NCBI GenBank assembly: GCA_903835655.1
Contig: CAILNT010000041.1
Span: forward strand, 1 to 35,130
Direction: 5' to 3'
DNA from: an uncultured Pseudomonadota bacterium
GTDB lineage: Bacteria > Pseudomonadota > Gammaproteobacteria > Burkholderiales > Thiobacillaceae
DNA: 35,130 bases
Below are positions 17,512-25,921 of the stretch, one piece after another (the stretch's first letter is position 1; every line of letters starts with the position of its first letter). The position numbers were made by a program, and so were the translations under genes. The notes beneath the pieces are model-generated. The model made no database searches, was not told where the DNA came from, and saw only the letters and a list, made by a program, of their open reading frames with translations.

Positions 17512-18188
17512 TGGAACTCGCTTCCCACAACAACCTGTCGTTCATCATGCTCGTAGCCCAGGCCAGCCTGGTGGTGAAAGCGGTGATGCTGCTCCTGCTT
17601 TTCGCCTCGGTGATGTCTTGGTGGCTGATATTCGAGAAGCTGTTCACCCTGCGCCGTGAAAGACTGGAGGCGGAGTCGTTCGAGAAGGACTTCTGGGGCG
17701 GCGGCCACAAGAAGATCCTCGAACGGGTCGACGAGGAGGGGCGGCGCAGCAGTCTGGAGGAAGTCTTCCGGGCAGGCATGCGCGAGTTCCGCGCCAAACG
17801 CGACCTCGGTGTGCCTTCCGCGGCCGTGGTGGAAAGCGCGCGCCGCGCCATGCGCGCCGCCTACCAAAGGGAAATGGACCAGGTCGAGTCCTACCTGCCT
17901 TTCCTGGCGACGGTGGGCTCGGTCTCTCCCTATGTGGGCCTGCTCGGCACCGTCTGGGGCATCATGAATGCCTTCATCGGCCTGTCCAACGCGGCGCAAA
18001 CCACCCTGGCGCAGGTGGCACCCGGCATCGCCGAGGCGCTGATTGCCACCGCCATGGGCCTGTTCGCGGCCATCCCCGCGGTGATCGCCTACAACCGCTT
18101 CACCCATGAAATCGACCGTCTGGCCAACCGCTACGACATCTTCATGGAAGAGTTCTCCAACATCCTGGAACAGGAGATCGGCCGCTGA
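17511..18188 (+). CDS. tolQ: Tol-Pal inner-membrane motor subunit TolQ
   Basis: 225 aa, ExbB/MotA family. TM1 is near residues 20-42 (VVKAVMLLLLFASVMSWWLI). TM2 and TM3 lie in the second half (SPYVGLLGTVWGIMNAFIGL and EALIATAMGLFAAIPAVIAY). TolQ pentamers with TolR use the proton gradient to energise TolA, which pulls on the outer membrane at the division site. The stop overlaps the tolR start (TGATG). Confidence 0.97.
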   Translation: MELASHNNLSFIMLVAQASLVVKAVMLLLLFASVMSWWLIFEKLFTLRRERLEAESFEKDFWGGGHKKILERVDEEGRRSSLEEVFRAGMREFRAKRDLGVPSAAVVESARRAMRAAYQREMDQVESYLPFLATVGSVSPYVGLLGTVWGIMNAFIGLSNAAQTTLAQVAPGIAEALIATAMGLFAAIPAVIAYNRFTHEIDRLANRYDIFMEEFSNILEQEIGR

Positions 18189-18601
18189 TGATCCCGCGAC
18201 GCACCCGCAAATCCGTCAACCAGATCAACGTCGTGCCTTATATCGACGTGATGCTGGTGTTGCTGGTGATCTTCATGGTGACCTCGCCCTTCATCAACCC
18301 CTCCCAGGTGAGCCTGCCCAGCATGGGCAAGAGCGCCCCGGCGCCGAGTTCGCCCCTGGAAGTCATGGTGCGCGAAGACGGTGAGCTGTTGTTGCGCGAT
18401 CGCGGCGTCAACACCCCCGGACAGCCAGTCGCGGCGTCGGCGCTGCGCGCGGCCGTGCAAGCGCGCCTGCGACCTGGCCAGGCGGTGGTAATTTCCGCCG
18501 ACAAGGGGGTGCGCTACGAGAGGGTGATGCAGGTGATGGATGCCTTGCAATCCCTGGGGGTGGCCCATGTCGGTCTCCTGGTGAAGCCGGCGCAGCCCTG
18601 A
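18188..18601 (+). CDS. tolR: Tol-Pal motor subunit TolR
   Basis: 137 aa, ExbD family. A single N-terminal membrane helix carries the essential proton-channel aspartate D20 (VVPYIDVMLVLLVIF). It is followed by the periplasmic domain, which contains VVISADKGVRYERVMQVMDAL. It pairs with TolQ to harvest proton motive force. Located one base inside the end of tolQ. Confidence 0.96.
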   Translation: MIPRRTRKSVNQINVVPYIDVMLVLLVIFMVTSPFINPSQVSLPSMGKSAPAPSSPLEVMVREDGELLLRDRGVNTPGQPVAASALRAAVQARLRPGQAVVISADKGVRYERVMQVMDALQSLGVAHVGLLVKPAQP

Positions 18602-18607
18602 GCATCG

Positions 18608-19399
18608 ATGACTCGGGCCGGTCCACTCCAGCATGTTTCCGCCGGCGGCATGTCGCTGCTGGCGCATGGGCTGCTGCTCTTCCTACTGTTTATCGGCGTC
18701 TCGTGGCAGACCTTGACCCCCAGGCCGGTGGAAGCCGAACTGTGGAGCGCCTTGCCGGATGCACCCGCACCGCGCCAGGTTGCGACGATTCCTGTGCCGC
18801 AGCCACCCGTAGCGAGCGCACCGGAACCGGCGGTGGCCAAACCCGACATCGCCCTGGAACGCGCCGCGAAGAAGCGCCACGAACAGGAGGCGCAGCACCG
18901 GGAAGCCACGCGTCTCGCCCAGGAACAGTCGGCCGCGCAGGCTGAACAGACCCGCCTCGAACAGCTGCGCCGCGCCAAGGAGCGCCGGCGCCTGGAACAG
19001 GAACTCGCGAGCCAGGCACGCGATGAACTGGATTCCGAGGACAGCCAGCTACGTGGCGCCTTGCAGAAACAGCAGGCCCAGGCGGGGCGCAAGGCGGGCC
19101 TTATCCGCGAAGCCCAGGAACGCATCCGCAGCCGCATCCAGTCCTATGTGGTCCTGCCACGGAATCTGGTCGGCAACCCGGAAGCGGTTTACCTGGTCAT
19201 GCTCTTGCCGAATGGCGAGGTCTTGCGCATCGTGCAGCAGCGCAGCAGTGGACTGGTGTCCTATGACCAGGAAGTGGAGCGCGCCATACGCAAGGCTTCG
19301 CCGCTGCCGTTGCCCAGCGACCACGACGCTGCGGTGGCGTTTCGCGAAGGGCTGATCCTGAAATTTCGGCCGCGGGAGGATACTGTGGCGGTGGACTAG
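18608..19399 (+). CDS. tolA: Tol-Pal bridging protein TolA
   Basis: 263 aa, considerably shorter than E. coli TolA (421 aa). The N-terminal membrane anchor (SLLAHGLLLFLLFIGVSW) is followed by a Pro-rich stretch. A helical domain II of Ala, Glu, Gln, Arg and Lys (about 75-155) comes next. The C-terminal TonB/TolA-type domain (about 165-258) contains RIRSRIQSYVVLPRNL and YLVMLLPNGEVLRI. It spans the periplasm between TolQR and TolB-Pal. The shortened domain II should give a shorter bridge. Confidence 0.92.
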   Translation: MTRAGPLQHVSAGGMSLLAHGLLLFLLFIGVSWQTLTPRPVEAELWSALPDAPAPRQVATIPVPQPPVASAPEPAVAKPDIALERAAKKRHEQEAQHREATRLAQEQSAAQAEQTRLEQLRRAKERRRLEQELASQARDELDSEDSQLRGALQKQQAQAGRKAGLIREAQERIRSRIQSYVVLPRNLVGNPEAVYLVMLLPNGEVLRIVQQRSSGLVSYDQEVERAIRKASPLPLPSDHDAAVAFREGLILKFRPREDTVAVD

Positions 19400-19439
19400 G
19401 AGCCTGTTAACATTCGTGCCATCGTATCCGGTACTCCCC

Positions 19440-20705
19440 ATGCTTGTTCGCTTCATTTTCCTCCTGCTGTGCCTCCTTGCCGCGCCGACTCAGGCCGCGA
19501 TGACCATCGAGATCGTCGGTGGAGCCGCCAACCGGATTCCCATCGCGATCCTGCCCTTTGCGCTAGCGCCGGAGTTGGCCGTGGGCACAGCGGACCCAGC
19601 CCAGGTGGTGGCGGGTGACCTGGGTCGTAGCGGTTACTTCAAGTTACTGGATACCACGGCGGTCACGGGCCTACCCACCGAACCCGAGTCGCTGCAACTG
19701 GCCCCCTGGAAAGAACTTGGCGCCGATGCCGTGGTAGTCGGCCAGGTCAGGCCGCGAGGCCCCGATCGCATCGAAGTCCGTTTCTGGCTGTTAGACCCCG
19801 TGCGCCAGACGCGCCTGTCCGCCCTGTCCTACACCACCACCCATGCGGGCCTGCGCGCCGTCGCACACCGCATCTCGGACGCCGTGCATCAGGCACTGCT
19901 AGGCGAGCCTGGGGCCTATGGCGGACGCATCGCCTATATCCTCAAGCACCGTGGCCACTACGAACTCCAGGTGGCGGATGCGGACAGCCAGAACGCGGTC
20001 ACCGTCACCTCCTCACCCGAACCCCTCATTTCTCCCTCCTGGTCGCCCGATGGCCGGCGCCTGGCCTATGTCTCTTTCGAGGACAAGAAGCCGGTCGTCT
20101 ATGTGCAGAACCTGGCCGACGGCTACCGCCGGGCGGTGGCGAAATTTCGCGGCTCGAATTCGGCACCCGCCTGGTCGCCGGATGGCCGCCGCCTCGCCGT
20201 GGCCCTGTCCAAGGACGAGACTTCACAGATCTATTCGCTCGACTTGCTGACCGGCGACGCCACCCGGCTCACCCAGGGCGGCGCGCTGGACACCGAGCCA
20301 GAATTCAGCCCGGATGGGCAGTGGCTGTATTTCACCTCCGACCGGGGCGGCTCGCCGCAGATCTATCGCGAATCCCTATCCACCGGGAAAATCAATCGTG
20401 TCACCTTCGAAGGGAACTACAACGTTTCGCCGGCGCTCTCACCGGACGGCCACACCCTGGCTTTCGTACACCGCCGCGACGGCCAGTTCCATGTCGCGGT
20501 GATGGATTTGAACAGCCACCAGTTGCAGGTGCTGACCGATTCCACGCAGGACGAGTCGCCCAGTTTCGCCGCCAATGGCCGCTTGTTGCTCTATGCCACC
20601 ATGGTGCAAGGTCGTGGGGTTCTGGCCACGGTCAGCGTCGATGGCAAGGTTCGCCAACGCCTTTCGCAAGGCGGTGACCTGCGCGAACCGGCCTGGGGCC
20701 GATGA
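19440..20705 (+). CDS. tolB: Tol-Pal periplasmic beta-propeller TolB
   Basis: 421 aa. A Sec signal peptide (MLVRFIFLLLCLLAAPTQA) is followed by the N-terminal alpha/beta domain. The six-bladed propeller is marked by repeated SPDGRRLA, SPDGQWLYF and SPDGHTLAF motifs from about residue 195 on. It binds Pal and is released through TolA. ATG 19440 is preferred because it puts a clean signal peptide at the N-terminus. GTG 19416 adds eight residues, and the AGGAG upstream of it is too far for a firm decision. The stop overlaps an in-frame ATG of the pal frame, although pal probably starts later. Confidence 0.94.
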   Translation: MLVRFIFLLLCLLAAPTQAAMTIEIVGGAANRIPIAILPFALAPELAVGTADPAQVVAGDLGRSGYFKLLDTTAVTGLPTEPESLQLAPWKELGADAVVVGQVRPRGPDRIEVRFWLLDPVRQTRLSALSYTTTHAGLRAVAHRISDAVHQALLGEPGAYGGRIAYILKHRGHYELQVADADSQNAVTVTSSPEPLISPSWSPDGRRLAYVSFEDKKPVVYVQNLADGYRRAVAKFRGSNSAPAWSPDGRRLAVALSKDETSQIYSLDLLTGDATRLTQGGALDTEPEFSPDGQWLYFTSDRGGSPQIYRESLSTGKINRVTFEGNYNVSPALSPDGHTLAFVHRRDGQFHVAVMDLNSHQLQVLTDSTQDESPSFAANGRLLLYATMVQGRGVLATVSVDGKVRQRLSQGGDLREPAWGR

Positions 20706-20746
20706 ATTATTTTTTGAACTTTGCAATTCTTGATCGAGGATCACCC

Positions 20747-21490
20747 ATGAAACAACTCTTGCTCCCAATGCTGCTGGTCGCCTTGCTGGCGGGCTGTTCC
20801 GGCACCCCGTCGAAAGTGGCCCGCATCGAGGATCGCGCCGTCACCACCACGGAAACGAAAACCGTCGCGGACAAGCCACTGGTGGAAACCACGGGCAATC
20901 CGGCCGAGACCACGGCAGCTTCTGCCAACGTGACGCCTCCGGCTGCAAACAAGCCCAGTGAAGCCGTGGAGACCAGTGGCCTGGTCGCGCCCAACACCGA
21001 AGTCAAGGGTCTGGGCGATGCCAAGACGGCGGAGGCCACAGCCAAGGTGGCAGATATTGGCGCCGCAGCCAAATCCGGCGGCGCGCAGGATGCGGCGATA
21101 CTGCCCTACAGCGGCGGCACGAGTCCGGCAGACCTGAAAGATCCCGCCAGCGTGCTGTCGAAGCGGCGCGTGCAGTTCGATTACGACAGCGCCGCGATCC
21201 GTGACGAATTCCACGCCCTGCTCGAAGCGCATGCCAAGTACATAAAGGCCAACAGCGGCGCCAAGGTGATCCTGCAAGGCAATACCGACGAACGCGGCAG
21301 CCGGGAGTACAACCTGGCGCTCGGCCAGCGGCGCGCGGAAAGCGTGTTCAAAGCACTGAATCTGCTGGGCGTTCCGGACAGCCAGATGGAAGCCGTTTCC
21401 ATGGGCGAAGAAAAACCGATCGCAGAAGGACATGACGAAGCTGCATGGCAGCAGAACCGCCGTACCGAGATCCTTTACCAGGGCGAGTGA
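20747..21490 (+). CDS. pal: Peptidoglycan-associated lipoprotein Pal
   Basis: 247 aa. The lipoprotein signal peptide ends at lipobox LLAGC (C17), which gives outer-membrane anchoring. A long Ala/Thr/Val/Glu-rich linker (about 18-130) precedes the OmpA-like peptidoglycan-binding domain with VQFDYDSAAIRDEF, the NTDERGSREYNLALGQRRA signature and RRTEILY. The linker makes it longer than E. coli Pal (173 aa). The start at 20747 has GAGGA 6 nt upstream; an earlier ATG at 20702 overlaps the tolB stop but would place residues before the signal peptide. Confidence 0.95.
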   Translation: MKQLLLPMLLVALLAGCSGTPSKVARIEDRAVTTTETKTVADKPLVETTGNPAETTAASANVTPPAANKPSEAVETSGLVAPNTEVKGLGDAKTAEATAKVADIGAAAKSGGAQDAAILPYSGGTSPADLKDPASVLSKRRVQFDYDSAAIRDEFHALLEAHAKYIKANSGAKVILQGNTDERGSREYNLALGQRRAESVFKALNLLGVPDSQMEAVSMGEEKPIAEGHDEAAWQQNRRTEILYQGE

Positions 21491-21520
21491 GTACGTGTGA
21501 GTCTTACTGAGGAAACCTCG

Positions 21521-22321
21521 ATGAACAAGATGCTACGGACGGTCTGTATCGCCGCCTCGCTCGGCGCCTCCTGCGCCCATGCCGGCCCCGCGGAGGATGC
21601 TCTGGCGCGTGCAGGCGAATTGCAGAAATCCTTGCAGGCGCAGCAGGAGCGGATAGCGCACCTGGAGTCGCAGTTGCAGAACCAGGGTGTGATCGGGCTG
21701 CTCAACGAAGTCGAAGCCTTGAAGGCCGAGATCGCCCGCCTGCGGGGAAATCAGGAGGAGCAGGCCTACCAGATGGATGTCGCCGAGAAGCGCGTCAAGG
21801 ATCTTTTTGTCGACCTCGATACGCGCGTCAACCAGATCAAGGAAATGGCCAGCCGACCGGCGCCCGCGCAAGCCGATACGATACATCTGCAACCGGCGCA
21901 GGCGTTATCCAGCATGCCACCGGATGCGGCCACCGTCGTCGACAGCGATGCCGAGTCGCGTGCCTATGCCGCCGCGCACACCCTGGTCAAAAGTGGCAAG
22001 TACAAGGAAGCGGTTCAGTCCATGCAGACCTTCCTGTCCCAGTACCCGAGTGGCAGCCTGGCCCCCAACGCGGTCTACTGGATGGGCTTTTCCCAGGTCA
22101 ACCTGGGCGACTTTCCCGGTGCGGCGAATTCCTACCAGCGGCTGATCAGCGACTATCCGAACAGCCCCAAAGCACCCGATGCCATGCTCTCCCTGGCCCG
22201 GGCCAGGATACAGTCGAACGAGCTGACCCAGGCTCGGGCCATGCTGGAACAGTTGGCTACCAAATATCCCGCGAGCAAGGCGGCCATTACCGCCAAGAAG
22301 CTGCTCGCCACACTCAATTGA
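21521..22321 (+). CDS. cpoB: Cell division coordinator CpoB (YbgF)
   Basis: 266 aa, periplasmic. The signal peptide is MNKMLRTVCIAASLGASCAHA. A coiled-coil region (about 25-110) follows, then a Pro/Ala linker, then a TPR domain from about residue 150 with AAHTLVKSGKYKEAVQSM and the repeated YP(S/N)S pattern. The protein couples peptidoglycan synthesis with Tol-Pal constriction. GAGGAA lies 8 nt before ATG 21521. The stop shares one base with queE (TGATG). Confidence 0.93.
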   Translation: MNKMLRTVCIAASLGASCAHAGPAEDALARAGELQKSLQAQQERIAHLESQLQNQGVIGLLNEVEALKAEIARLRGNQEEQAYQMDVAEKRVKDLFVDLDTRVNQIKEMASRPAPAQADTIHLQPAQALSSMPPDAATVVDSDAESRAYAAAHTLVKSGKYKEAVQSMQTFLSQYPSGSLAPNAVYWMGFSQVNLGDFPGAANSYQRLISDYPNSPKAPDAMLSLARARIQSNELTQARAMLEQLATKYPASKAAITAKKLLATLN

Positions 22322-22965
22322 TGGCTGCCCGGCTGCGCGTCAGCGAAGTTTTCTTCTCGCTCCAGGGGGAGGCCAGTCGGATCGGCCTGCCCAGCGTGTT
22401 CATACGCCTGACCGGCTGTCCGCTGCGTTGTGGCTATTGCGATACCGAGTACGCCTTTCAGGGCGGAGAATGGCGCACGCTGGAGGCCGTCCTGGAGCAG
22501 ACTCTCGCCTACCCCACGCGCCACGTCACCGTCAGTGGCGGCGAACCGCTGGCCCAAAAACCCTGCCTCGACCTGCTGAGCGCGCTGTGCGATGCCGGCC
22601 GTGACGTATCCCTGGAAACCAGCGGCGCCCTCGATATCGGCCTGGTGGATGTGCGGGTGGCGCGGATCGTCGATGTGAAGACCCCCGGATCGGGCGAGGT
22701 CGGCCGCAACCTCTGGAGCAATCTCAATCTGCTCACCCCGCGTGATGAAGTGAAGTTCGTGCTCACCGGCGAGTCCGATTATCTCTGGGCGCGTGACACC
22801 CTGCTAGCGCGCGGCATTGCCTCACGTTGCCCGGTACTGTTCTCGCCGGCCTGGAGCCTGTTGCAGCCGGCCGCGCTGGCGGAGTGGATCCTGCGGGACG
22901 GACTGCCGGTGCGCCTACAGGTGCAGTTGCACAAGTTGCTGTGGCAGGAGGCACGCGGGCGATGA
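22321..22965 (+). CDS. queE: 7-carboxy-7-deazaguanine synthase QueE
   Basis: 214 aa. A radical SAM enzyme that converts carboxytetrahydropterin to 7-carboxy-7-deazaguanine in the queuosine pathway. The cluster-binding motif CPLRCGYC places three cysteines at 33, 37 and 40. VSGGEPLAQ and LETSGA are also characteristic. The start shares one base with the cpoB stop, and the stop is overlapped by queC (ATGA). The queE-queC pair after cpoB is a common arrangement in Proteobacteria. Confidence 0.95.
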   Translation: MAARLRVSEVFFSLQGEASRIGLPSVFIRLTGCPLRCGYCDTEYAFQGGEWRTLEAVLEQTLAYPTRHVTVSGGEPLAQKPCLDLLSALCDAGRDVSLETSGALDIGLVDVRVARIVDVKTPGSGEVGRNLWSNLNLLTPRDEVKFVLTGESDYLWARDTLLARGIASRCPVLFSPAWSLLQPAALAEWILRDGLPVRLQVQLHKLLWQEARGR

Positions 22966-23702
22966 GCGATTCGGGAACACGCGCGGTGGTGCTGCTCTCG
23001 GGCGGCCTGGATTCTGCGACCATCCTCGCAGTGGCACGCGATCAGGGGCATGAGTGCTATGCGCTGAGCCTGGATTATGGCCAGCGCCACCACGCCGAGC
23101 TGGCCGCCGCGGCCATCGTCGCCCAGCAACTGGGGGTGCGGGAACACCGCGTCATGCGCCTCGACATGGGGGCATTCGGAGGCTCCGCGCTTACCGACAG
23201 CAGTATCGCCGTACCGGAGACCCGGTGTGATGGCATCCCCGTCACCTACGTGCCGGCGCGCAACACCATCATGTTGTCGCTGTCCCTGGGCTGGGCCGAG
23301 GTGCTCGATGCCGACGCGATCTACATCGGCGTCAATGCCCTGGACTATTCCGGATACCCGGACTGCCGGCCCGAATTCATCGCCGCCTATCAGCGCCTGG
23401 CGGATGTCGCCACCAAGCGCGCCGTCGAAGGCCGGACTATCCAAGTGCGAGCACCGCTGATCGACCTGACCAAGGCCGAGATCATTCAACTGGGGCGGCG
23501 ACTGGGCGTGGATTACGCGCAGACGGTTTCCTGCTACCAAGCCGATGCCGCCGGGCTAGCCTGTGGCCGCTGCGACTCCTGCCGTTTGCGCCGCCAAGGT
23601 TTCCTGGAAGCGGGCATCCCCGACCCGACGCGTTACGATGAAAGTCGCACAGCGGCTCACGACGCTCCCCTCTCCCGCATGCGGGAGAGGGGCTGGGGGT
23701 GA
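22962..23702 (+). CDS. queC: 7-cyano-7-deazaguanine synthase QueC
   Basis: 246 aa. ATP-dependent conversion of 7-carboxy-7-deazaguanine to preQ0. The PP-loop SGGLDS is at 13-18, and the zinc-binding cysteines are C191, C201, C204 and C207 (ACGRCDSC). The core ends at PDPTRY, residue 225. The last 21 residues are encoded by the first copy of a dispersed intergenic repeat beginning at 23632, so the natural stop seems to have been lost or replaced and the frame runs through the hairpin. The added tail is Arg-rich and probably dispensable. Start ATG 22962 overlaps the queE stop. Confidence 0.94.
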   Translation: MSDSGTRAVVLLSGGLDSATILAVARDQGHECYALSLDYGQRHHAELAAAAIVAQQLGVREHRVMRLDMGAFGGSALTDSSIAVPETRCDGIPVTYVPARNTIMLSLSLGWAEVLDADAIYIGVNALDYSGYPDCRPEFIAAYQRLADVATKRAVEGRTIQVRAPLIDLTKAEIIQLGRRLGVDYAQTVSCYQADAAGLACGRCDSCRLRRQGFLEAGIPDPTRYDESRTAAHDAPLSRMRERGWG

Positions 23703-23756
23703 GGGAACCGACATGGCTGGCCTTTCATGTTACGGGGCGGCCGGTCGGCCATGGCG
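23632..23756. repeat. Dispersed intergenic repeat, copy 1
   Basis: A 125-bp unit that starts GTTACGATGAAAGTCGCAC and ends CGGTCGGCCATGGCG. It contains the GC-rich hairpin TCTCCCGCATGCGGGAGA. This hairpin type, often mistranslated as PSPACGRG, is widespread between genes in Proteobacteria. The first 71 bp are translated as the C-terminus of QueC. Confidence 0.8.
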
Positions 23757-23946
23757 GTTACGATGAAAGTCGCACAGCGGCTCACGACGCTCCCCTCGCC
23801 CGCATGCGGGAGAGGGGCTGAGGCAGCCAGAGACTTGGCCGACGTATTTTGGCGACCTAGTCGGTTGGCTGGTAGTTCCATCAGTGAGGGAACCGACATG
23901 GCTGGCCTTTCATGTTACGGGACGGCCGGTCGGCCATGGCGGTTAC
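23757..23946. repeat. Dispersed intergenic repeat, copy 2 with 63-bp insertion
   Basis: A direct, adjacent copy of the unit at 23632, nearly identical in its outer parts. The short G-run after the hairpin in copy 1 is replaced here by 63 bp (23821-23883). The inserted part carries CCGAC and GTCGG as inverted segments. Copy 2 ends with GTTAC, the same five bases that open each unit. Together with copy 1 this fills most of the gap between queC and the sulfur transporter. Confidence 0.8.
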
Positions 23947-23976
23947 TAAGCGCGGCGTTTTTTCCGCGAGTGCTCC

Positions 23977-23982
23977 TATAAT
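23977..23982 (+). promoter_or_regulatory. Possible -10 element of the sulfur transporter
   Basis: A perfect TATAAT lies about 36 bp before the YeeE-type gene. No convincing -35 is found 16-18 bp upstream, so it would need an activator or an extended contact. The short GC inverted repeat CGCGG/CCGCG around a T-run (23951-23968) lies just before it. Confidence 0.35.
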
Positions 23983-24017
23983 CCGCCGTTCCTTTCGCAA
24001 GCCCAGGAGACATGGAG

Positions 24018-25121
24018 ATGGAAACGATGCTCGGCACGCATAACATTGCGCAAACGATCGCCTGGTTGGGGTTCGTATTGGCGTTCATCTTCGGTTACGT
24101 CGCCAACAAGACGAGTTTCTGCACCATGGGCGCCGTTTCGGATGTGGTGAACATGGGCGAGTGGGGGCGGATGCGCGCTTGGTTGCTTGCCATCGCGGTT
24201 GCCATCCTGGGCACGAACCTTCTCGTCTACTACGGCTATCTCGACCTCGGCCAGACATACTACACCCGTGGCACGGTCTACTGGTTCGGGGCGCTGGTGG
24301 GCGGCCTGACTTTCGGCATAGGCATGACCCTGGCGGGGGGCTGCGGCCAACGCACCCTGGTGCGCTTGGGCGGCGGCAATCTGAAATCCGTCGTGGTATT
24401 CATGTTTCTGGGCTACACGGCCCTGGTGACCATGAACGGCATCCTGCGCGTGGTCGTGGACAAAGTACTGCGCGCCGACATCTTCACCTTGCATCTCGCC
24501 AGCCTGCAGACCCTGCCCAGCCTTCTGGGCATGACCGACAAGACCACCCCGCTACTCCTGGCCGTAGCCCTGGCCGCGGCCATCCTGGCGTTTTCCTTCG
24601 CCAACGAAGAATTTCGCAAGAATGGCGACAACATTCTGGCCGGTCTGGTGGTGGGGCTGGTGGTGGTGGCGGGCTGGTATGTCACGGGCCACATCGGCTA
24701 CGCGGAAAACGAGTTCATGGAAAAAGCCTATCTCGGCACGGATTCCAAGCTGGCGGAGTCCATGACTTTCGTGGGGCCCATGGCCTACACCATGGATTTG
24801 TGGGCTTACTGGCGCGACAAACATGTGACTTTTGGCGTCGCCAGCGTTTTCGGTGTCATGTTCGGCTCTTTCATCTACTCGGTGTTCAACAGTTCCTTCC
24901 GCTGGGAATATTTCAATTCCCCCCAGGATATGTTCAGGCATATCGTGGGTGCGGTGCTCATGGGCTTCGGCGGCATCGCCGCGGCGGGTTGCACGATAGG
25001 ACAGGCGGTGACCGGGGTTTCGACCCTCGCAGTCAGTTCCTTCATCGTCTTCTTCGGCATCGTCGCCGGTGCGGCCTTGACAATGAAAATCCAGTATTTT
25101 CTGCTCATGCGCTCAGACTGA
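24018..25121 (+). CDS. YeeE/YedE-family sulfur-compound transporter (TsuA-like)
   Basis: 367 aa, about ten membrane helices, full-length two-repeat form. Conserved Cys-containing loops are visible: SFCTMGA near the N-terminus, LAGGCGQRTLVRLGGGN in the first repeat and AAAGCTIGQAVTG in the second. In TsuA such cysteines relay thiosulfate through the membrane, so uptake of thiosulfate or a related sulfur species is likely. ATG 24018 has AGGAG at 8 nt; ATG 24012 in frame is too close to it. The next gene encodes an exported thioredoxin, a plausible redox partner for sulfur handling. Confidence 0.85.
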   Translation: METMLGTHNIAQTIAWLGFVLAFIFGYVANKTSFCTMGAVSDVVNMGEWGRMRAWLLAIAVAILGTNLLVYYGYLDLGQTYYTRGTVYWFGALVGGLTFGIGMTLAGGCGQRTLVRLGGGNLKSVVVFMFLGYTALVTMNGILRVVVDKVLRADIFTLHLASLQTLPSLLGMTDKTTPLLLAVALAAAILAFSFANEEFRKNGDNILAGLVVGLVVVAGWYVTGHIGYAENEFMEKAYLGTDSKLAESMTFVGPMAYTMDLWAYWRDKHVTFGVASVFGVMFGSFIYSVFNSSFRWEYFNSPQDMFRHIVGAVLMGFGGIAAAGCTIGQAVTGVSTLAVSSFIVFFGIVAGAALTMKIQYFLLMRSD

Positions 25122-25202
25122 TACCCAGGCAGTATTCAAGACATTAGGATGCACACGAACCTGATGCGATCACGCAGGACTGGATGAATGAGGGTCTTAC
25201 CA

Positions 25203-25715
25203 ATGAAAAGATTGCTGAGTACATTGCTGATCGGCGCAGCCTTGCTGGTGCCCTTTGCGCATGCTGCGGATGAGCCGGTCAAAGCCATCAACTTCCAGTT
25301 CACCGATGTCAGCGGCAAGCCGGTCCAGCTCTCCGACTTCAAGGGGAAGTGGGTCCTGGTGAATTTCTGGGCGCCCTGGTGCCCGCTGTGCTGGGCAGAA
25401 ATGCCCACGCTCAACGAACTCAACAAGCGCAGCGATTTCGTGGTGATCGGCGTGGGCCTGGATTACGGCCCCGACGAGGGCGTGGTGGGCGAAACCGCCA
25501 AGAGCCATAACATGGCGGTGCATTCCGTCATCGCGGGTGGCGCCCGGAGAAATCCGGATAGCACCTACCGCCAGGTGGGCCCGGTGGACTTTTTCCCCAC
25601 GTCCTACGTGTATGACCCCAACGGTGAAATCGTCATGTTCATCCCCGGCCAGGTCCGCATGAACCGCCTGGTCACCTTCATGAACGATTACAAGAAGCAT
25701 CCGGCACGGCGCTGA
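25203..25715 (+). CDS. TlpA/ResA-type thiol-disulfide protein
   Basis: 170 aa, exported. The signal peptide is MKRLLSTLLIGAALLVPFAHA. The thioredoxin-like domain starts FTDVSGKPVQLSDFKGKW and carries the active site WCPLC (C60, C63). The cis-proline lies in FFPTSYVYDPNGEIV. Members reduce periplasmic disulfides, for example in cytochrome c maturation. WCPLC differs from the usual WCxPC, so its redox potential may be unusual. Start ATG 25203 has GAGGG 8 nt upstream. It lies 81 bp after the sulfur transporter on the same strand. Confidence 0.82.
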   Translation: MKRLLSTLLIGAALLVPFAHAADEPVKAINFQFTDVSGKPVQLSDFKGKWVLVNFWAPWCPLCWAEMPTLNELNKRSDFVVIGVGLDYGPDEGVVGETAKSHNMAVHSVIAGGARRNPDSTYRQVGPVDFFPTSYVYDPNGEIVMFIPGQVRMNRLVTFMNDYKKHPARR

Positions 25716-25786
25716 CCAAGGGGTTGCCCTGCGACTCGCGCGGCAACAGGACGACATGCCGATTGTGTCCGGAATGCACAACCCGG

Positions 25787-25815
25787 TTGACCGGGCCTCG
25801 TTTTTTATGAATAAT
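25787..25815 (+). promoter_or_regulatory. Promoter of the tRNA-Lys pair
   Basis: TTGACC (25787-25792) and AATAAT (25810-25815) are spaced by 17 bp; each matches consensus at 5 of 6. The start site would be near 25822, eight bases before the first tRNA. The -35 lies within a small hairpin, CCCGG/CCGGG (25782-25795), followed by TTTTTT, which could also terminate the upstream transcript. Confidence 0.7.
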
Positions 25816-25829
25816 CGCGTGCTTTTCCG

Positions 25830-25905
25830 GGGTCGGTAGCTCAGCCGGTAGAGCAGCGGACTTTTAATCCGTTGGTCGCGAGTTCGAATCTCGCCCGACC
25901 CACCA
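25830..25905 (+). tRNA. tRNA-Lys (anticodon TTT)
   Basis: A 76-nt cloverleaf with encoded CCA. The acceptor arms GGGTCGG and CCGACCC pair perfectly, the anticodon loop is CTTTTAA and the T arm contains GTTCGAATC. It reads AAA and AAG. It shares a transcript with the second lysine tRNA 16 nt downstream. Confidence 0.96.
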
Positions 25906-25921
25906 AGGTGGATAGTAATTC

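Noticed and set aside
22300-22330. preQ1 riboswitch for the queuosine genes
   Set aside because: queE overlaps the cpoB stop and queC overlaps queE, so there is no leader RNA in which an aptamer could fold separately.
23632-23946. Short CRISPR-like array
   Set aside because: Only two adjacent units of 125 and 190 bp without spacers; this is a tandem dispersed repeat.
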